DNA from: Microbacterium sp. MF43
GTDB taxonomy: Bacteria > Actinomycetota > Actinomycetes > Actinomycetales > Microbacteriaceae
DNA length: 64,000 nt
Assembly (NCBI RefSeq): GCF_012847295.1
Contig: NZ_JABBDY010000003.1
Coordinates: forward strand, 726,766-790,765
Direction: 5' to 3'
Made by a program: the position numbers and the translations under genes
Notes under the pieces: generated by a model
Told to the model about the DNA's origin: nothing
Databases searched by the model: none
Seen by the model: only the letters and a program-made list of their open reading frames with translations
Shown here: positions 20,592-29,136 of the stretch, in pieces
How positions within the stretch are numbered: the first letter of the stretch is position 1
How the letters are laid out: each line of letters starts with the position of its first letter

Positions 20592-21616
20592 GCTCGAGCC
20601 TCGGGCGGTTCGGCCTTGCGGCGGGCCTTGGCTGCTGCATCCTGCGCGAGTTCGAGTTCCTCCCGCGCGACGCGCAGGGCGTCTTCGGCGCGCTTCACCC
20701 GTCGCGCCTCGAACGAGGGGGCGCCGTACTTCTCGCGCACGCGGTCGGCGTCCTCCGCTGCACCCACGATGACCCACGTCGACGCGAGCAAAATCACCTG
20801 CGCCGACAGGTTGAACCACAGCAGCAGTGCGATGAGTGCGGCGAACGAGGCGAGGAGCGGGTTGGCTCCCGCGCCGCGCACGAACAGGCCCGACAGCTGC
20901 TGCAGCACGGTGAGTCCGACACCCCCGAGCAGCGCGCCGGCGAAGAGCGTGCGCGGCCGCACCTTCATGCCACTCAGCGTAACGAACGCGAGGGCGATGA
21001 GCGCGGTGTCGAGCAGGAAGACGATGAGGAGCGAGAGTCCGAAGGTCGCGGCATCCCCCACCGCATCCGACCCGATGCCCAGCCAGTCCTGTGCCACCGC
21101 GATGAAGCTCGACCCGACGAAGGTGGCGCCTGCGGCGAGAAGGAAGCCGCCGCCGATCATGATCGCCAGAAGGAAGTTGCGCAGGATCACGAGCAGCCAG
21201 AAGGCGTCGTCGTGGATCTCGTCGGCGAGCGTGCGCAGCGCCGCGCGCAGCGATCCGATCGCGCCGATCGCCGCACCGAGGAGGGCGATGAGCGAGAGGA
21301 TGCCGGTGATCGTGAGCCCCGCGGGCGCCTGGATGCTCGAGACGTCGACGAGTCCTTCTTGTTCATCCGTTGCGAGCAGGCCCGGGATCGCGGCGTCGAC
21401 GGCGTTCACGAGGGCTTCCCAGGCGGCCGGGTTTCCGCTCAGCCAGAGCGCGGCGAAAGAGAATCCGAGGAGCACGGCGGCGAAGGTCGAGAACAGCGCG
21501 CGATAGGTGACGCTGTCGGAGAGCATCGGTCCGCGACGCTCCAGATAGTGGAACCAGACCCGCACGGGCTTGAGGGTCAGTGCCCAAGCGGTCAGCCTCG
21601 CGATAAGGTCAGCCAT
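20588..21616 (-). CDS. YihY/BrkB-family inner membrane protein
   Basis: This 342-residue polytopic membrane protein belongs to the YihY/virulence factor BrkB family. The early motif DSVTYRALFSTFAAVLLGFS and the conserved late stretch LTVLQQLSGLFVRGAGANPLL are typical. About six hydrophobic segments follow, and the protein ends in a charged helical tail (RVKRAEDALRVAREELELAQ). The function of the family is unsettled and the BrkB name does not imply an RNase. The gene starts at the ATG at 21616. It is divergent from pilB across a 74-bp gap that must hold both promoters, and its stop overlaps the epimerase start. Confidence 0.85.
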   Translation of the reverse strand: MADLIARLTAWALTLKPVRVWFHYLERRGPMLSDSVTYRALFSTFAAVLLGFSFAALWLSGNPAAWEALVNAVDAAIPGLLATDEQEGLVDVSSIQAPAGLTITGILSLIALLGAAIGAIGSLRAALRTLADEIHDDAFWLLVILRNFLLAIMIGGGFLLAAGATFVGSSFIAVAQDWLGIGSDAVGDAATFGLSLLIVFLLDTALIALAFVTLSGMKVRPRTLFAGALLGGVGLTVLQQLSGLFVRGAGANPLLASFAALIALLLWFNLSAQVILLASTWVIVGAAEDADRVREKYGAPSFEARRVKRAEDALRVAREELELAQDAAAKARRKAEPPEARA

Positions 21617-21690
21617 GGCGCAACCTTACTGAGCCCTGAGGAGATGCTTGGCCCCGATGGACATTCCAGCCCTAACATGAGAGGTGGGGA

Positions 21691-23370
21691 ATGGGGAACA
21701 TTGTGAGGGGAATCGCGCAGACCCTTGTACTCACTGGGGCCGTGCGCGCAGCTGACATGTCTGCTGCGCTTGCGGAAGCAGGAGAGGGTCCAGAACTACA
21801 GCAGCTGCTCGTCAACTCGAAGCTGGTGACCGAGGCTCAGGTGGCAGAGGCTATCGCCCTGCATACCGGCCACAGGTATGTCGACCTGTCCAATACGACG
21901 CTCGATCCGAGCATCGTGGCGATGGTGCCCGGGACGATCTGCCGAAAATACAGTCTGATCCCGATCGAGCGACGAGGTGACCGGCTGACGGTCGGCATCC
22001 TCGATCCGACCGACATCGTGGCTCTCGACGATGTGGCGAGCGTCACGGATCTCTTCGTCGAGCCGGTCGTCGTCGCCAAGGACGCCCTGGCGAACATGTT
22101 CGAGCGGTTCCTCCGCTCTGACGAGGAGCTCAGCGAGCTGTCGTCGACGATCGAGGAGTCCAGCGAGAGCAACGCCTCGGCGTTCACCGAGTCGCTCGAG
22201 GAGCAGGACAACGACGCGCCGATCGTGCGCTTCGTCAACCTGCTCATCGCTCAGGCCATCAACGACCGTGCGTCCGACATCCACGTCGAGCCCGGCGAGA
22301 AGCAGCTGACCGTCCGGTTCCGCATCGACGGCGTACTGCACGAGATGCAGAAGGCCGACCGCTCGATTCAGGACGGCATCATCTCGCGCCTCAAGATCAT
22401 GTCGGCCATCGACATCGCCGAGAAGCGCAAGCCGCAGGACGGCCGGCTGTCGGTCACCCACGAGGGTCGCTCGGTCGACCTCCGCGTGGCGACGCTGCCG
22501 ACGGTGTGGGGCGAGAAGATCGTCATGCGAATCCTCGACAACACCGGTCAGACGATGACCATGCGCGACCTGCTGTTCTCGGGTGTGAACGACCGGCGAT
22601 TCCGCGAGTCGATCATGAAGCCGCACGGCATGATCCTCGTCACCGGCCCGACCGGTTCGGGCAAGTCGACGACCCTCTACACCGCGCTCCGCGCCGTGGC
22701 GAACTCGCGCATCAACGTCATCACGGTCGAAGACCCGGTGGAGTACCGCATCCCGGGCATCAACCAGGTGCAGGTCAACAACCGCGCCGGCCTGACCTTC
22801 TCGTCGGCGCTGCGCTCGATTCTGCGAAGCGACCCCGACGTGGTACTGGTCGGTGAGATCCGCGACAAGGAGACCGCGACGATCTCGATCGAGGCGGCCC
22901 TCACCGGTCACCTCGTGCTGTCGACGCTGCACACCAACGACGCACCGTCGGCGCTGACCCGTCTCACCGAGATCGGCTGCGAGCCCTTCCTGGTCGCGAC
23001 GGCGCTCTCGGCCGTGGTCGCCCAGCGTCTCGCACGCCGGCTCTGCATGCAGTGCCGCGAGCCGCTCGTCGAGCCGACCGAGGTGCTCACGTCGCTGGGC
23101 TTCCCGCACGACCCGCGTGATGTTCCTCAGCTGTACAAGGCGGCCGGATGCCCCGCCTGCTCCAGCACCGGATACCGAGGCCGCGTCGCCCTTCACGAGG
23201 TGATGACGCTCAGCGATGAGCTCGAGTCGCTCGTGGTGACCCGCGCGACGGGCAGCGACATGCGGCAGGTCGCGTTGCAGCAGGGCATGGTGTCGCTGCG
23301 CGAGGACGGGTGGTCGAAAGTGGCTCAGGGCCTGACGACCATCGAAGAGGTGCTGCGCGTTTCTGTGTGA
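21691..23370 (+). CDS. pilB: Type IV pilus assembly ATPase PilB
   Basis: This 559-residue GspE/PulE-family ATPase powers pilin polymerisation at the membrane. An N-terminal MshEN-like domain covers about residues 1-150. The ATPase core carries Walker A GPTGSGKST at about 319, the Asp box VITVEDPVEYRIPG, Walker B SDPDVVLVGEIRD and the His box GHLVLSTLHTNDAPSA. A zinc-binding tetracysteine follows (CMQC and CPAC), which PilB has and PilT lacks. The ATG at 21691 is preceded by GAGGTGGGG. It is the only pilus gene here on the plus strand and converges on pilC, so the extension motor and the rest of the machine are transcribed separately. Confidence 0.95.
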   Translation: MGNIVRGIAQTLVLTGAVRAADMSAALAEAGEGPELQQLLVNSKLVTEAQVAEAIALHTGHRYVDLSNTTLDPSIVAMVPGTICRKYSLIPIERRGDRLTVGILDPTDIVALDDVASVTDLFVEPVVVAKDALANMFERFLRSDEELSELSSTIEESSESNASAFTESLEEQDNDAPIVRFVNLLIAQAINDRASDIHVEPGEKQLTVRFRIDGVLHEMQKADRSIQDGIISRLKIMSAIDIAEKRKPQDGRLSVTHEGRSVDLRVATLPTVWGEKIVMRILDNTGQTMTMRDLLFSGVNDRRFRESIMKPHGMILVTGPTGSGKSTTLYTALRAVANSRINVITVEDPVEYRIPGINQVQVNNRAGLTFSSALRSILRSDPDVVLVGEIRDKETATISIEAALTGHLVLSTLHTNDAPSALTRLTEIGCEPFLVATALSAVVAQRLARRLCMQCREPLVEPTEVLTSLGFPHDPRDVPQLYKAAGCPACSSTGYRGRVALHEVMTLSDELESLVVTRATGSDMRQVALQQGMVSLREDGWSKVAQGLTTIEEVLRVSV

Positions 23371-23458
23371 CGCCAGCCCAGTCGCCTCGCCGCCGAGCTC
23401 GGCGCGCACCCTGCGCGTCCCCTCCCCCTCAACGAGCACCACGCGAGACGACGAACAG

Positions 23459-23493
23459 CCGCCCCCGGAGAGCCAGGCACTCTCCGGGGGCGG
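23459..23493. terminator. Perfect 14-bp hairpin between convergent pilB and pilC
   Basis: The arms CCGCCCCCGGAGAG (23459-23472) and CTCTCCGGGGGCGG (23480-23493) pair perfectly around a 7-base loop. It lies in the 184-bp gap between the stop codons of pilB (+) and pilC (-), so it probably terminates both transcripts. There is no long T-run on either side. Confidence 0.8.
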
Positions 23494-23554
23494 TGTTCTC
23501 CGACGCCAAGCCCATTTGGGAGGGGATCCGGGCGCCGAGTCTGTGGGCTACTTA

Positions 23555-24790
23555 TCAGCCCAGGTCCTGGTAAATCGTGAAGATCGGAAGATAGAGGGCG
23601 ATCACCATGCCGCCGATGATCACGCCGAGCACGACGATCATCAAGGGCTCGATCGTGGCGGAAAGCTGCGACGTCGCCGTCTCGACTTCGTCTTCATAGA
23701 AGTCAGCGATGCTGGACAGCATCTCCGAGAGAGTTCCCGACTCCTCACCGACCAGAACCATCTGGGGCACCATCGGCGGGAACACCTCCGCCTTCGCGAG
23801 CGGAGCCGAGAAGGACTTGCCTTGTCGGATGGAGTCCTGGACTTCCCTCACGGCCTGCTCGATCTTCCAGTTGTTCGATGCCTGTCCCACGATCGACAGC
23901 GCCTGAATGATCGGAACACCCGCCTCGAGCATCATCGAGAGGTTCCGCGAGAAACGGGCGACGGCGATCTTCGTCGCCAGCTTGCCGAAGATCGGGAGCT
24001 TCAACTTGATGGGATCCACAACTCGCCGAGTCTGCTCGGTGTTCTTGTTGCGCGCCCACCATGCGATCACCGCGATGACGAGGATCGCGAGGAGTGGGAG
24101 AATCCACCACATATTGCGGGAGATCGTCACCAGGATCTGCGTGGGAATCGGAAGCTGGCCGCCGAGATTCGCGAACATGCTCTCGAACACCGGAACGACA
24201 AACGTGACCATCGCCAGCACGCCGACAACGGCGATGATCAAGACGATCACGGGGTACGTCGTTGCTGACTTGATCTTGTTCTGCAGTTCGGCTTCGCGCT
24301 TGTAGTTGTCTGCGATCGAGGTCAGTGCCTGCCCGAGGAAACCTCCAGTCTCGCCCACCTTGACGATGCTCAGAAGCAGTGGCGGGAACACGTCGGGATG
24401 ACGTCCCATCGCGCCTGAAAGCGATGCGCCTCCCTCGACATCAGCATGGACCTGCACGAGAGCAGGCTGCAGCTTCTTGTCCTCGGTCTGGTCGATGAGG
24501 ATGGTGAGCGCTCGCATGAGCGGAAGGCCGGCGTTGAGAAGGCCAGCCATCTGGCGTGCGAAGATCGCGAGCGACTTGGCGTTCACCTGCTTGCTGATTC
24601 CAGGCATTCGCAACTCGCGATACAAGCCGGTATTCGACTTGAGCGTCACCTCGAGCGGGGTAAGGCCCTGCGCCTTGAGCTTTCCGGTGACCGCCGTCTC
24701 GGTAGCGGCTTCGATCGTCCCCTTGACGACGGCGCCTCCCTTCGGATCGATCGCGCGGTATACGAACTCCTGCAAGGTGGCCACGGTCAT
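23555..24790 (-). CDS. pilC: Type IV pilus inner-membrane platform protein PilC
   Basis: This 411-residue T2SS-F/PilC protein forms the membrane platform that the PilB and PilT motors turn. Two related cytoplasmic domains are visible. The first (about 70-190) contains RQMAGLLNAGLPLMRALTIL and VGETGGFLGQAL. The second (about 275-395) contains RNLSMMLEAGVPIIQALSIV and VGEESGTLSEML. Hydrophobic segments sit at about 170-190 and 225-245 and at the C-terminus. The ATG at 24790 is chosen over a longer upstream frame because it overlaps the pilT stop (ATGA) and matches the family length. It is the last gene of the minus-strand pilus run. Confidence 0.93.
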   Translation of the reverse strand: MTVATLQEFVYRAIDPKGGAVVKGTIEAATETAVTGKLKAQGLTPLEVTLKSNTGLYRELRMPGISKQVNAKSLAIFARQMAGLLNAGLPLMRALTILIDQTEDKKLQPALVQVHADVEGGASLSGAMGRHPDVFPPLLLSIVKVGETGGFLGQALTSIADNYKREAELQNKIKSATTYPVIVLIIAVVGVLAMVTFVVPVFESMFANLGGQLPIPTQILVTISRNMWWILPLLAILVIAVIAWWARNKNTEQTRRVVDPIKLKLPIFGKLATKIAVARFSRNLSMMLEAGVPIIQALSIVGQASNNWKIEQAVREVQDSIRQGKSFSAPLAKAEVFPPMVPQMVLVGEESGTLSEMLSSIADFYEDEVETATSQLSATIEPLMIVVLGVIIGGMVIALYLPIFTIYQDLG

Positions 24791-25926
24791 GCCCCCGTCG
24801 TCTGGTGGTGCCAATCGCCGGCGTGCATCGACCAAGCTTCAGCATCGAGGTCCTTCGGCCGGACACGGACGTCGTCGAGACTCTTGGGATCGACGGCGTA
24901 CGCCTTCGCCGCCTGCTGGGAGATCGTCCCTTCCTGCACCAGGCGTTTCAGGTCCTGATCCAGCGTGTGCATTCCAGCGGCCGACCCCGCTTGCATCGCG
25001 GAGTAGAGTTGCGCGACCTGACCCTCGCGGATCATGTTCGCCACGGCTGGCGTATTGATCAGAACCTCGGTGGCAATAGTACGACCGTTCGTCTGGGCGA
25101 GAGGGATCAGCGTCTGGCTGATGACGCCCTGGAGGGTGTCGCCCAGCTGAGTGCGGATCTGGGCTTGCTGGTCCGCGGGGAAGACGTCGACGATGCGGTT
25201 CACGCTCTTCGATGCTCCCTGCGTGTGCAGCGTGGAGAGGACGAGGTGCCCCGTCTCCGCAGCAGAGAGAGCCGTACGGATCGATTCGGGATCGCGAAGC
25301 TCACCGATCAGAATCACGTCCGGGTCTTGTCGGAGCACTCGCCGCAGCGCCTCGGCAAACGACGCCGTATCGCTGCCCACCTCTCTCTGGTGAACAAGCG
25401 AGCGCTTGCTTTCGTGCCTGAACTCGACGGGGTCCTCGATGGTGATGATGTGCGCGGGCAGCAACTGATTGATGATGTCGACCATCGCCGTGAGCGTGGT
25501 GGACTTTCCTGAACCGGTCGGGCCCGTCAGGAGCACCATCCCACGTGGCTTGAGAGCGAGTTCTCGGGCGACTGCGGGAGCCCCCAACTCCTCCAAGGTG
25601 AACACACGGTCAGGAATGAACCGCAAGGCAATGGCGACAGCGCCCAGCTGGCGGAACACGTTCACGCGGAACCGCCCGAGATGCTGAGTCGCCAGCGCGA
25701 GGTCCGTTTCCTGTCGCTCGTCGAACTCCTGACGCTGACCCGGTGACATCACGCCGTACGCGGCGCCTTCCACCCATGCCGCGGACAGCGGATCGGGGTA
25801 TCCCGGAACCGGAACGAGGTCGCCGTCGACGCGCATGAGGGCGGGGTGCCCGGCAGTGATGTGCACATCCGACGCGCGGCCATGGGCTGCCCGCGCCAGT
25901 AGTTCCTCAAGTTCGAAGCTGTTCAT
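24787..25926 (-). CDS. pilT: Pilus retraction ATPase PilT
   Basis: This 379-residue hexameric ATPase depolymerises the pilus and so drives twitching or DNA pulling. Visible features are the PilT-type N-terminus (ASDVHITAGHPALMRVDG), Walker A GPTGSGKSTT near residue 135, the Asp box IITIEDPVEFRH, Walker B DPDVILIGELRD and the His box GHLVLSTLHTQGASKSVNR. The AIRNLIRE-type helix appears here as VANMIREGQVAQLYSAMQ, and the tetracysteine of PilB is absent. A dedicated retraction motor implies dynamic pili and not static fimbriae. It sits between pilO and pilC, with its stop overlapping the pilC start. Confidence 0.94.
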   Translation of the reverse strand: MNSFELEELLARAAHGRASDVHITAGHPALMRVDGDLVPVPGYPDPLSAAWVEGAAYGVMSPGQRQEFDERQETDLALATQHLGRFRVNVFRQLGAVAIALRFIPDRVFTLEELGAPAVARELALKPRGMVLLTGPTGSGKSTTLTAMVDIINQLLPAHIITIEDPVEFRHESKRSLVHQREVGSDTASFAEALRRVLRQDPDVILIGELRDPESIRTALSAAETGHLVLSTLHTQGASKSVNRIVDVFPADQQAQIRTQLGDTLQGVISQTLIPLAQTNGRTIATEVLINTPAVANMIREGQVAQLYSAMQAGSAAGMHTLDQDLKRLVQEGTISQQAAKAYAVDPKSLDDVRVRPKDLDAEAWSMHAGDWHHQTTGA

Positions 25927-25928
25927 CC

Positions 25929-26633
25929 TCAGCCTTCCGAATCGATGAATGTCAGAGCCTTGATTTGGACTTCGATGGCAGTTCCTGTCTGGGTCGCGGT
26001 GGCGGTGATGCTGCTCAGCAGGCGCGGCCCGGCTCGCAGCCCGTCCAGGAACTTCGTGACCTGATCCATCTCATTTGCCTTGATCGCGATCTCGAAGTCG
26101 ATCTGCTGCCGACCTTCAAGCGTGGTGACGTCAGACGGGCTTGCGGATCCTCCCTGCGCCTCGCCGCTGTCCGACTGGGGCGTCTCGGCTGTCCCGCTGT
26201 CCGCCGCCCCCTCGCCGGAGTCGGCCTCAGGCTCGGCCGGAGGCGTCGGTGCTGAGGCGGGATCCCCCGGAACACTGGGTGTGGTGCGGGTCACGAAAGC
26301 AGCATTCGCGCCCGCAGTGGCGCTGGTGATGGTGACGCCAGCACTATCGGCGGCTCGGCTAATCAGCTCGAACACGTCGTCAAGCTGGTTCACAGCAGGA
26401 ATCTCCGTCCTCAGCGCAACCACCGAGGCCTCGATCTCGTCCAGTCGCTCCTCTTCGGTCTCCAGGGCGGTGACCTGCGCCTGATAGAGCTGATTTGTGT
26501 TCTCCACCTCGGTCGTTTGCGCGTCGACCGAAAGCGACTGCACCCACATGGGTAGGGCCACCAGCACGACAGCGAGCGCGACGATGCCGAGACTGACGAT
26601 CAGGCCGATGACGGTGATGAGGTGCTTAGGCAT
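25929..26633 (-). CDS. pilO: PilO-like pilus alignment protein
   Basis: This bitopic membrane protein of 234 residues has one N-terminal transmembrane helix (LITVIGLIVSLGIVALAVVL). A coiled coil follows (TTEVENTNQLYQAQVTALET), then a periplasm-side ferredoxin-like part interrupted by a Pro/Ser/Gly/Glu-rich insert near residues 125-170. PilO pairs with PilN to tie the cytoplasmic PilM ring to the pilus. Identification rests on topology and on the M-N-O gene order, because sequence conservation in this family is weak. The ATG at 26633 overlaps the pilN stop by one base (TGATG), and a GTG sits three bases earlier. Confidence 0.75.
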   Translation of the reverse strand: MPKHLITVIGLIVSLGIVALAVVLVALPMWVQSLSVDAQTTEVENTNQLYQAQVTALETEEERLDEIEASVVALRTEIPAVNQLDDVFELISRAADSAGVTITSATAGANAAFVTRTTPSVPGDPASAPTPPAEPEADSGEGAADSGTAETPQSDSGEAQGGSASPSDVTTLEGRQQIDFEIAIKANEMDQVTKFLDGLRAGPRLLSSITATATQTGTAIEVQIKALTFIDSEG

Positions 26634-27280
26634 CACTCACTCACCTCCGCGGGAGCGTACTTCCCGGAGTAGATGCTCTGGTCGTACACCACAGTCAACT
26701 CGTAGACGAAGCTTCCTGGGGCCACTGAACTCTCGGTGACAGACACAGCATCTGCCAGGATCACGCCTGGCACCGTTCGAAGCTCACGCGCCACAGCCAC
26801 GATGTCGACGGGGTTGCGACTGCCTACGACTATCGTTCCGACCAGACCCGCCTCGAGCGTCGGATCGGCCCCTTGAGGGATCCCGCCGCCGATCAGATCG
26901 AAGCCAACCATCTGCGCATCACTTGGCAGGCTGCCCTCGACGGATGCGAAGACCGGAGCCCAGGCAAAGTCGGCGCCCATCGACTCCGCCCGAAAAGCCG
27001 TGAGTTCGCGCTCCGTCGCGAGAGCCTGACTCACCTCGGCCAGCGCGGCGAGTTCGCTCAACAGGCGACTGGACTCCGCTTGCTCGGCTGTGAGCCGCTG
27101 GTCGGCCGCCCACTTCACGAACACCGCTCCGCCAATGATCAAGAGCGCCACGACAATCGCCGCGAGCACACCCCACAGCCAGCGACGCACGAGCGTTTCT
27201 CGTTCACGCCGCGCGATCTCCGATCGCGGCATGAGGTTTACCCGAGGGACTCCTCCCACCGCCACGCTCACGGTTGACAT
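26633..27280 (-). CDS. pilN: PilN-like pilus assembly protein
   Basis: This 215-residue protein has the PilN hallmark near its N-terminus: a short cytoplasmic tail with VNLMPRSEIARRER (PilN binds PilM through a conserved N-terminal INLLP-type motif). One transmembrane helix (LAAIVVALLIIGGAVFV) is followed by a coiled coil (AEQAESSRLLSELAALAEVS) and a compact external domain. The ATG at 27280 overlaps the pilM stop as TGATG, and a TTG lies one codon upstream. Together with pilM and pilO it forms the alignment subcomplex. Confidence 0.82.
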   Translation of the reverse strand: MSTVSVAVGGVPRVNLMPRSEIARRERETLVRRWLWGVLAAIVVALLIIGGAVFVKWAADQRLTAEQAESSRLLSELAALAEVSQALATERELTAFRAESMGADFAWAPVFASVEGSLPSDAQMVGFDLIGGGIPQGADPTLEAGLVGTIVVGSRNPVDIVAVARELRTVPGVILADAVSVTESSVAPGSFVYELTVVYDQSIYSGKYAPAEVSE

Positions 27281-28290
27281 CAACGCACCTCCCCGAGGGC
27301 TACTCCGATGGTCGACACCAGGTTGATCGCGAGATCCCCGGTAGGCTGCACCGCCTTCACGTTGACGACGTCCTCGGCCGTGACTACGCGGAAGGGCAGG
27401 TCGATCGCAGCCGGGAGCGCGGTCATCATCCCGCTGACGGGAACGCCAGCACCGGTGACGAGTACCTGTGTAATCGCGGGTGCACCGGGGCGCGAGGCGA
27501 AGAACGACAGCGTGCTCCGAAGCCGGGCAGCGAGGTCTCCCACCGATGGATGGACTATCGCGCCCCGCAGCGCTCCCCGCGCTCGTGTCGTCGGCGGGAC
27601 AGTCTCGAAGGACGGCTCGAGTTGGGCGGTGGCTTCCGAAGTTACATGGCGCTCCGCGGCCGCTGTCGGGATGTCGATGGGCAGCAGCCGCACGAAGATC
27701 GGTATGCCACCCTGGCTGACAACGACCTGGGTCGTGTGGTCGCCGATGCAGACCGTGGCCACCGCGGCGTCCGCAGGGGCAAGGCGTGCTGTGGCGCGCG
27801 CGAGACCGAAGGCGGTGAGATCGACAGCGCGAGCGCGGAGCTTCACCTTCGCGAGCGTGGAGATGATCTGCTCGATCGCCTCAGACACCGCCGCGACCAG
27901 AAGTCCACTCACCTGGTCTCCGTTCTGGGCGAGAGGGTAGAAGTCGAGCACGGCCTGGCTGGCTGGCACTGGCAGGAGGTCTTGGACCTGGAACGGGAGC
28001 GCTTCGCGCAGAAGATCGGGGCGCATCGCCTGGGTCGAATACTCGCGCACGAGTATTCGACGGCTTGCGACCCCGAGCACGACATCGCGGCTCTTGAACC
28101 GAGCACCGCTCCAGAGCTGCCGCAGCGCCACGGCGATCGTCCCGGCGTCGAGCACCTCGGAGTCCTTGGCCGCGTCAGGCGGAAGCGGCACTTCGCCGCA
28201 CGCCAGCAGTTGCGGCGTGCGCGAGAGGGTGATTTCGGCCCCGCGGACGCTCTCTTCCGTGAGCTCCAACCCGACGATGGTCTTCGGCAT
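27280..28290 (-). CDS. pilM: PilM, actin-like pilus assembly ATPase
   Basis: This cytoplasmic actin-fold protein of 336 residues forms a ring under the membrane through PilN. The N-terminal GLELTEESVRGAEI and the later VVLGVASRRILVRE, REALPFQVQDLLPVP and VCIGDHTTQVVVSQGGIP match the PilM layout. LVTGAGVPVSGMMTAL is the second nucleotide-loop region. The start ATG at 28290 lies 12 bp downstream of the prepilin peptidase stop. The gene is translationally linked to pilN. Confidence 0.9.
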   Translation of the reverse strand: MPKTIVGLELTEESVRGAEITLSRTPQLLACGEVPLPPDAAKDSEVLDAGTIAVALRQLWSGARFKSRDVVLGVASRRILVREYSTQAMRPDLLREALPFQVQDLLPVPASQAVLDFYPLAQNGDQVSGLLVAAVSEAIEQIISTLAKVKLRARAVDLTAFGLARATARLAPADAAVATVCIGDHTTQVVVSQGGIPIFVRLLPIDIPTAAAERHVTSEATAQLEPSFETVPPTTRARGALRGAIVHPSVGDLAARLRSTLSFFASRPGAPAITQVLVTGAGVPVSGMMTALPAAIDLPFRVVTAEDVVNVKAVQPTGDLAINLVSTIGVALGEVR

Positions 28291-28302
28291 CAGTGATCTC
28301 CC

Positions 28303-29133
28303 TCAAGTCCCGGAGTACAGGTTCATGTAGGCGGCGCCGACAACTTCGCCGGCGAAAATCCCGGTCCACGCACCGATGAGCATGTACGGGCCGAAAGGGA
28401 TGGCGGTCTTGCGCCCAGCCTGACGGCTGACGATCATCACGACACCGACTACCCCGCCGATGAGGAAGGCTGCAAAGGCGCCCACGGCTAGCGCGCCCCA
28501 GCCGACCCATCCCAGGTACAGGCCGAGTACGCCCGCGAGCTTGACGTCGCCGCCGCCCATAGCGCCCGGTCGGATGAGGCGGAGCAATGCATAAGAGCCG
28601 TAGAGCACCACCATTCCGACCAACGCGCGGAGGAGAGCCGCCCACTCGTTCCCCAGCGCGGCAGCCGCGACGAAGAGCACGCCAGCCACCAGATAGCTGG
28701 GCAGGACGATGGAGTTCGGCAGGCGGTGCGTGTCGAAGTCGATCAGGGTGAGCGCGATGGAGACCGCCGCGAGGTACAAGTACGCGACTGCCACAAATCC
28801 GGTAGCCCACGTCTCCAGCGTGGTCGCCGGCGAAGTAGTAGCGAGGAGCACCCAAGCGACCGCACCGAACAGCACGGCCGACGAAGCCTCAACAACGGGA
28901 TAGCGTGCGGAGATGGGGGCATCGCAATGTGCACACCGTCCGCGGAGGAGAATCCACGAGACCACCGGGACGTTCTCCCACGGCTCGACGCCGTGATCGC
29001 AATGCGGGCACCGGCTCTCCCTGGTAAGGGAGATTCCGGCGGGGACCCGATAGACCACGACGTTGAGGAATGATCCGATGACAAGGCCGAAGACGGCAGC
29101 GGTCACGATGAGGAACACGTCGAGCGGCGCCAT
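28303..29133 (-). CDS. pilD: Prepilin peptidase / N-methyltransferase PilD
   Basis: This 276-residue membrane protease (family A24) cleaves prepilin leaders after Gly and methylates the new N-terminus. The cytoplasmic zinc ribbon has Cys42-Cys45 (CPHC) and Cys67-Cys70 (CAHC). The two catalytic aspartates are Asp132 or Asp134 in IDFDTHRLPN and Asp196 in GGGDVKL. About seven to eight hydrophobic helices surround them. Retention of the zinc-binding N-terminal domain indicates a bifunctional enzyme. Its substrates are probably the prepilins encoded just upstream. Confidence 0.95.
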   Translation of the reverse strand: MAPLDVFLIVTAAVFGLVIGSFLNVVVYRVPAGISLTRESRCPHCDHGVEPWENVPVVSWILLRGRCAHCDAPISARYPVVEASSAVLFGAVAWVLLATTSPATTLETWATGFVAVAYLYLAAVSIALTLIDFDTHRLPNSIVLPSYLVAGVLFVAAAALGNEWAALLRALVGMVVLYGSYALLRLIRPGAMGGGDVKLAGVLGLYLGWVGWGALAVGAFAAFLIGGVVGVVMIVSRQAGRKTAIPFGPYMLIGAWTGIFAGEVVGAAYMNLYSGT

Positions 29134-29136
29134 GCG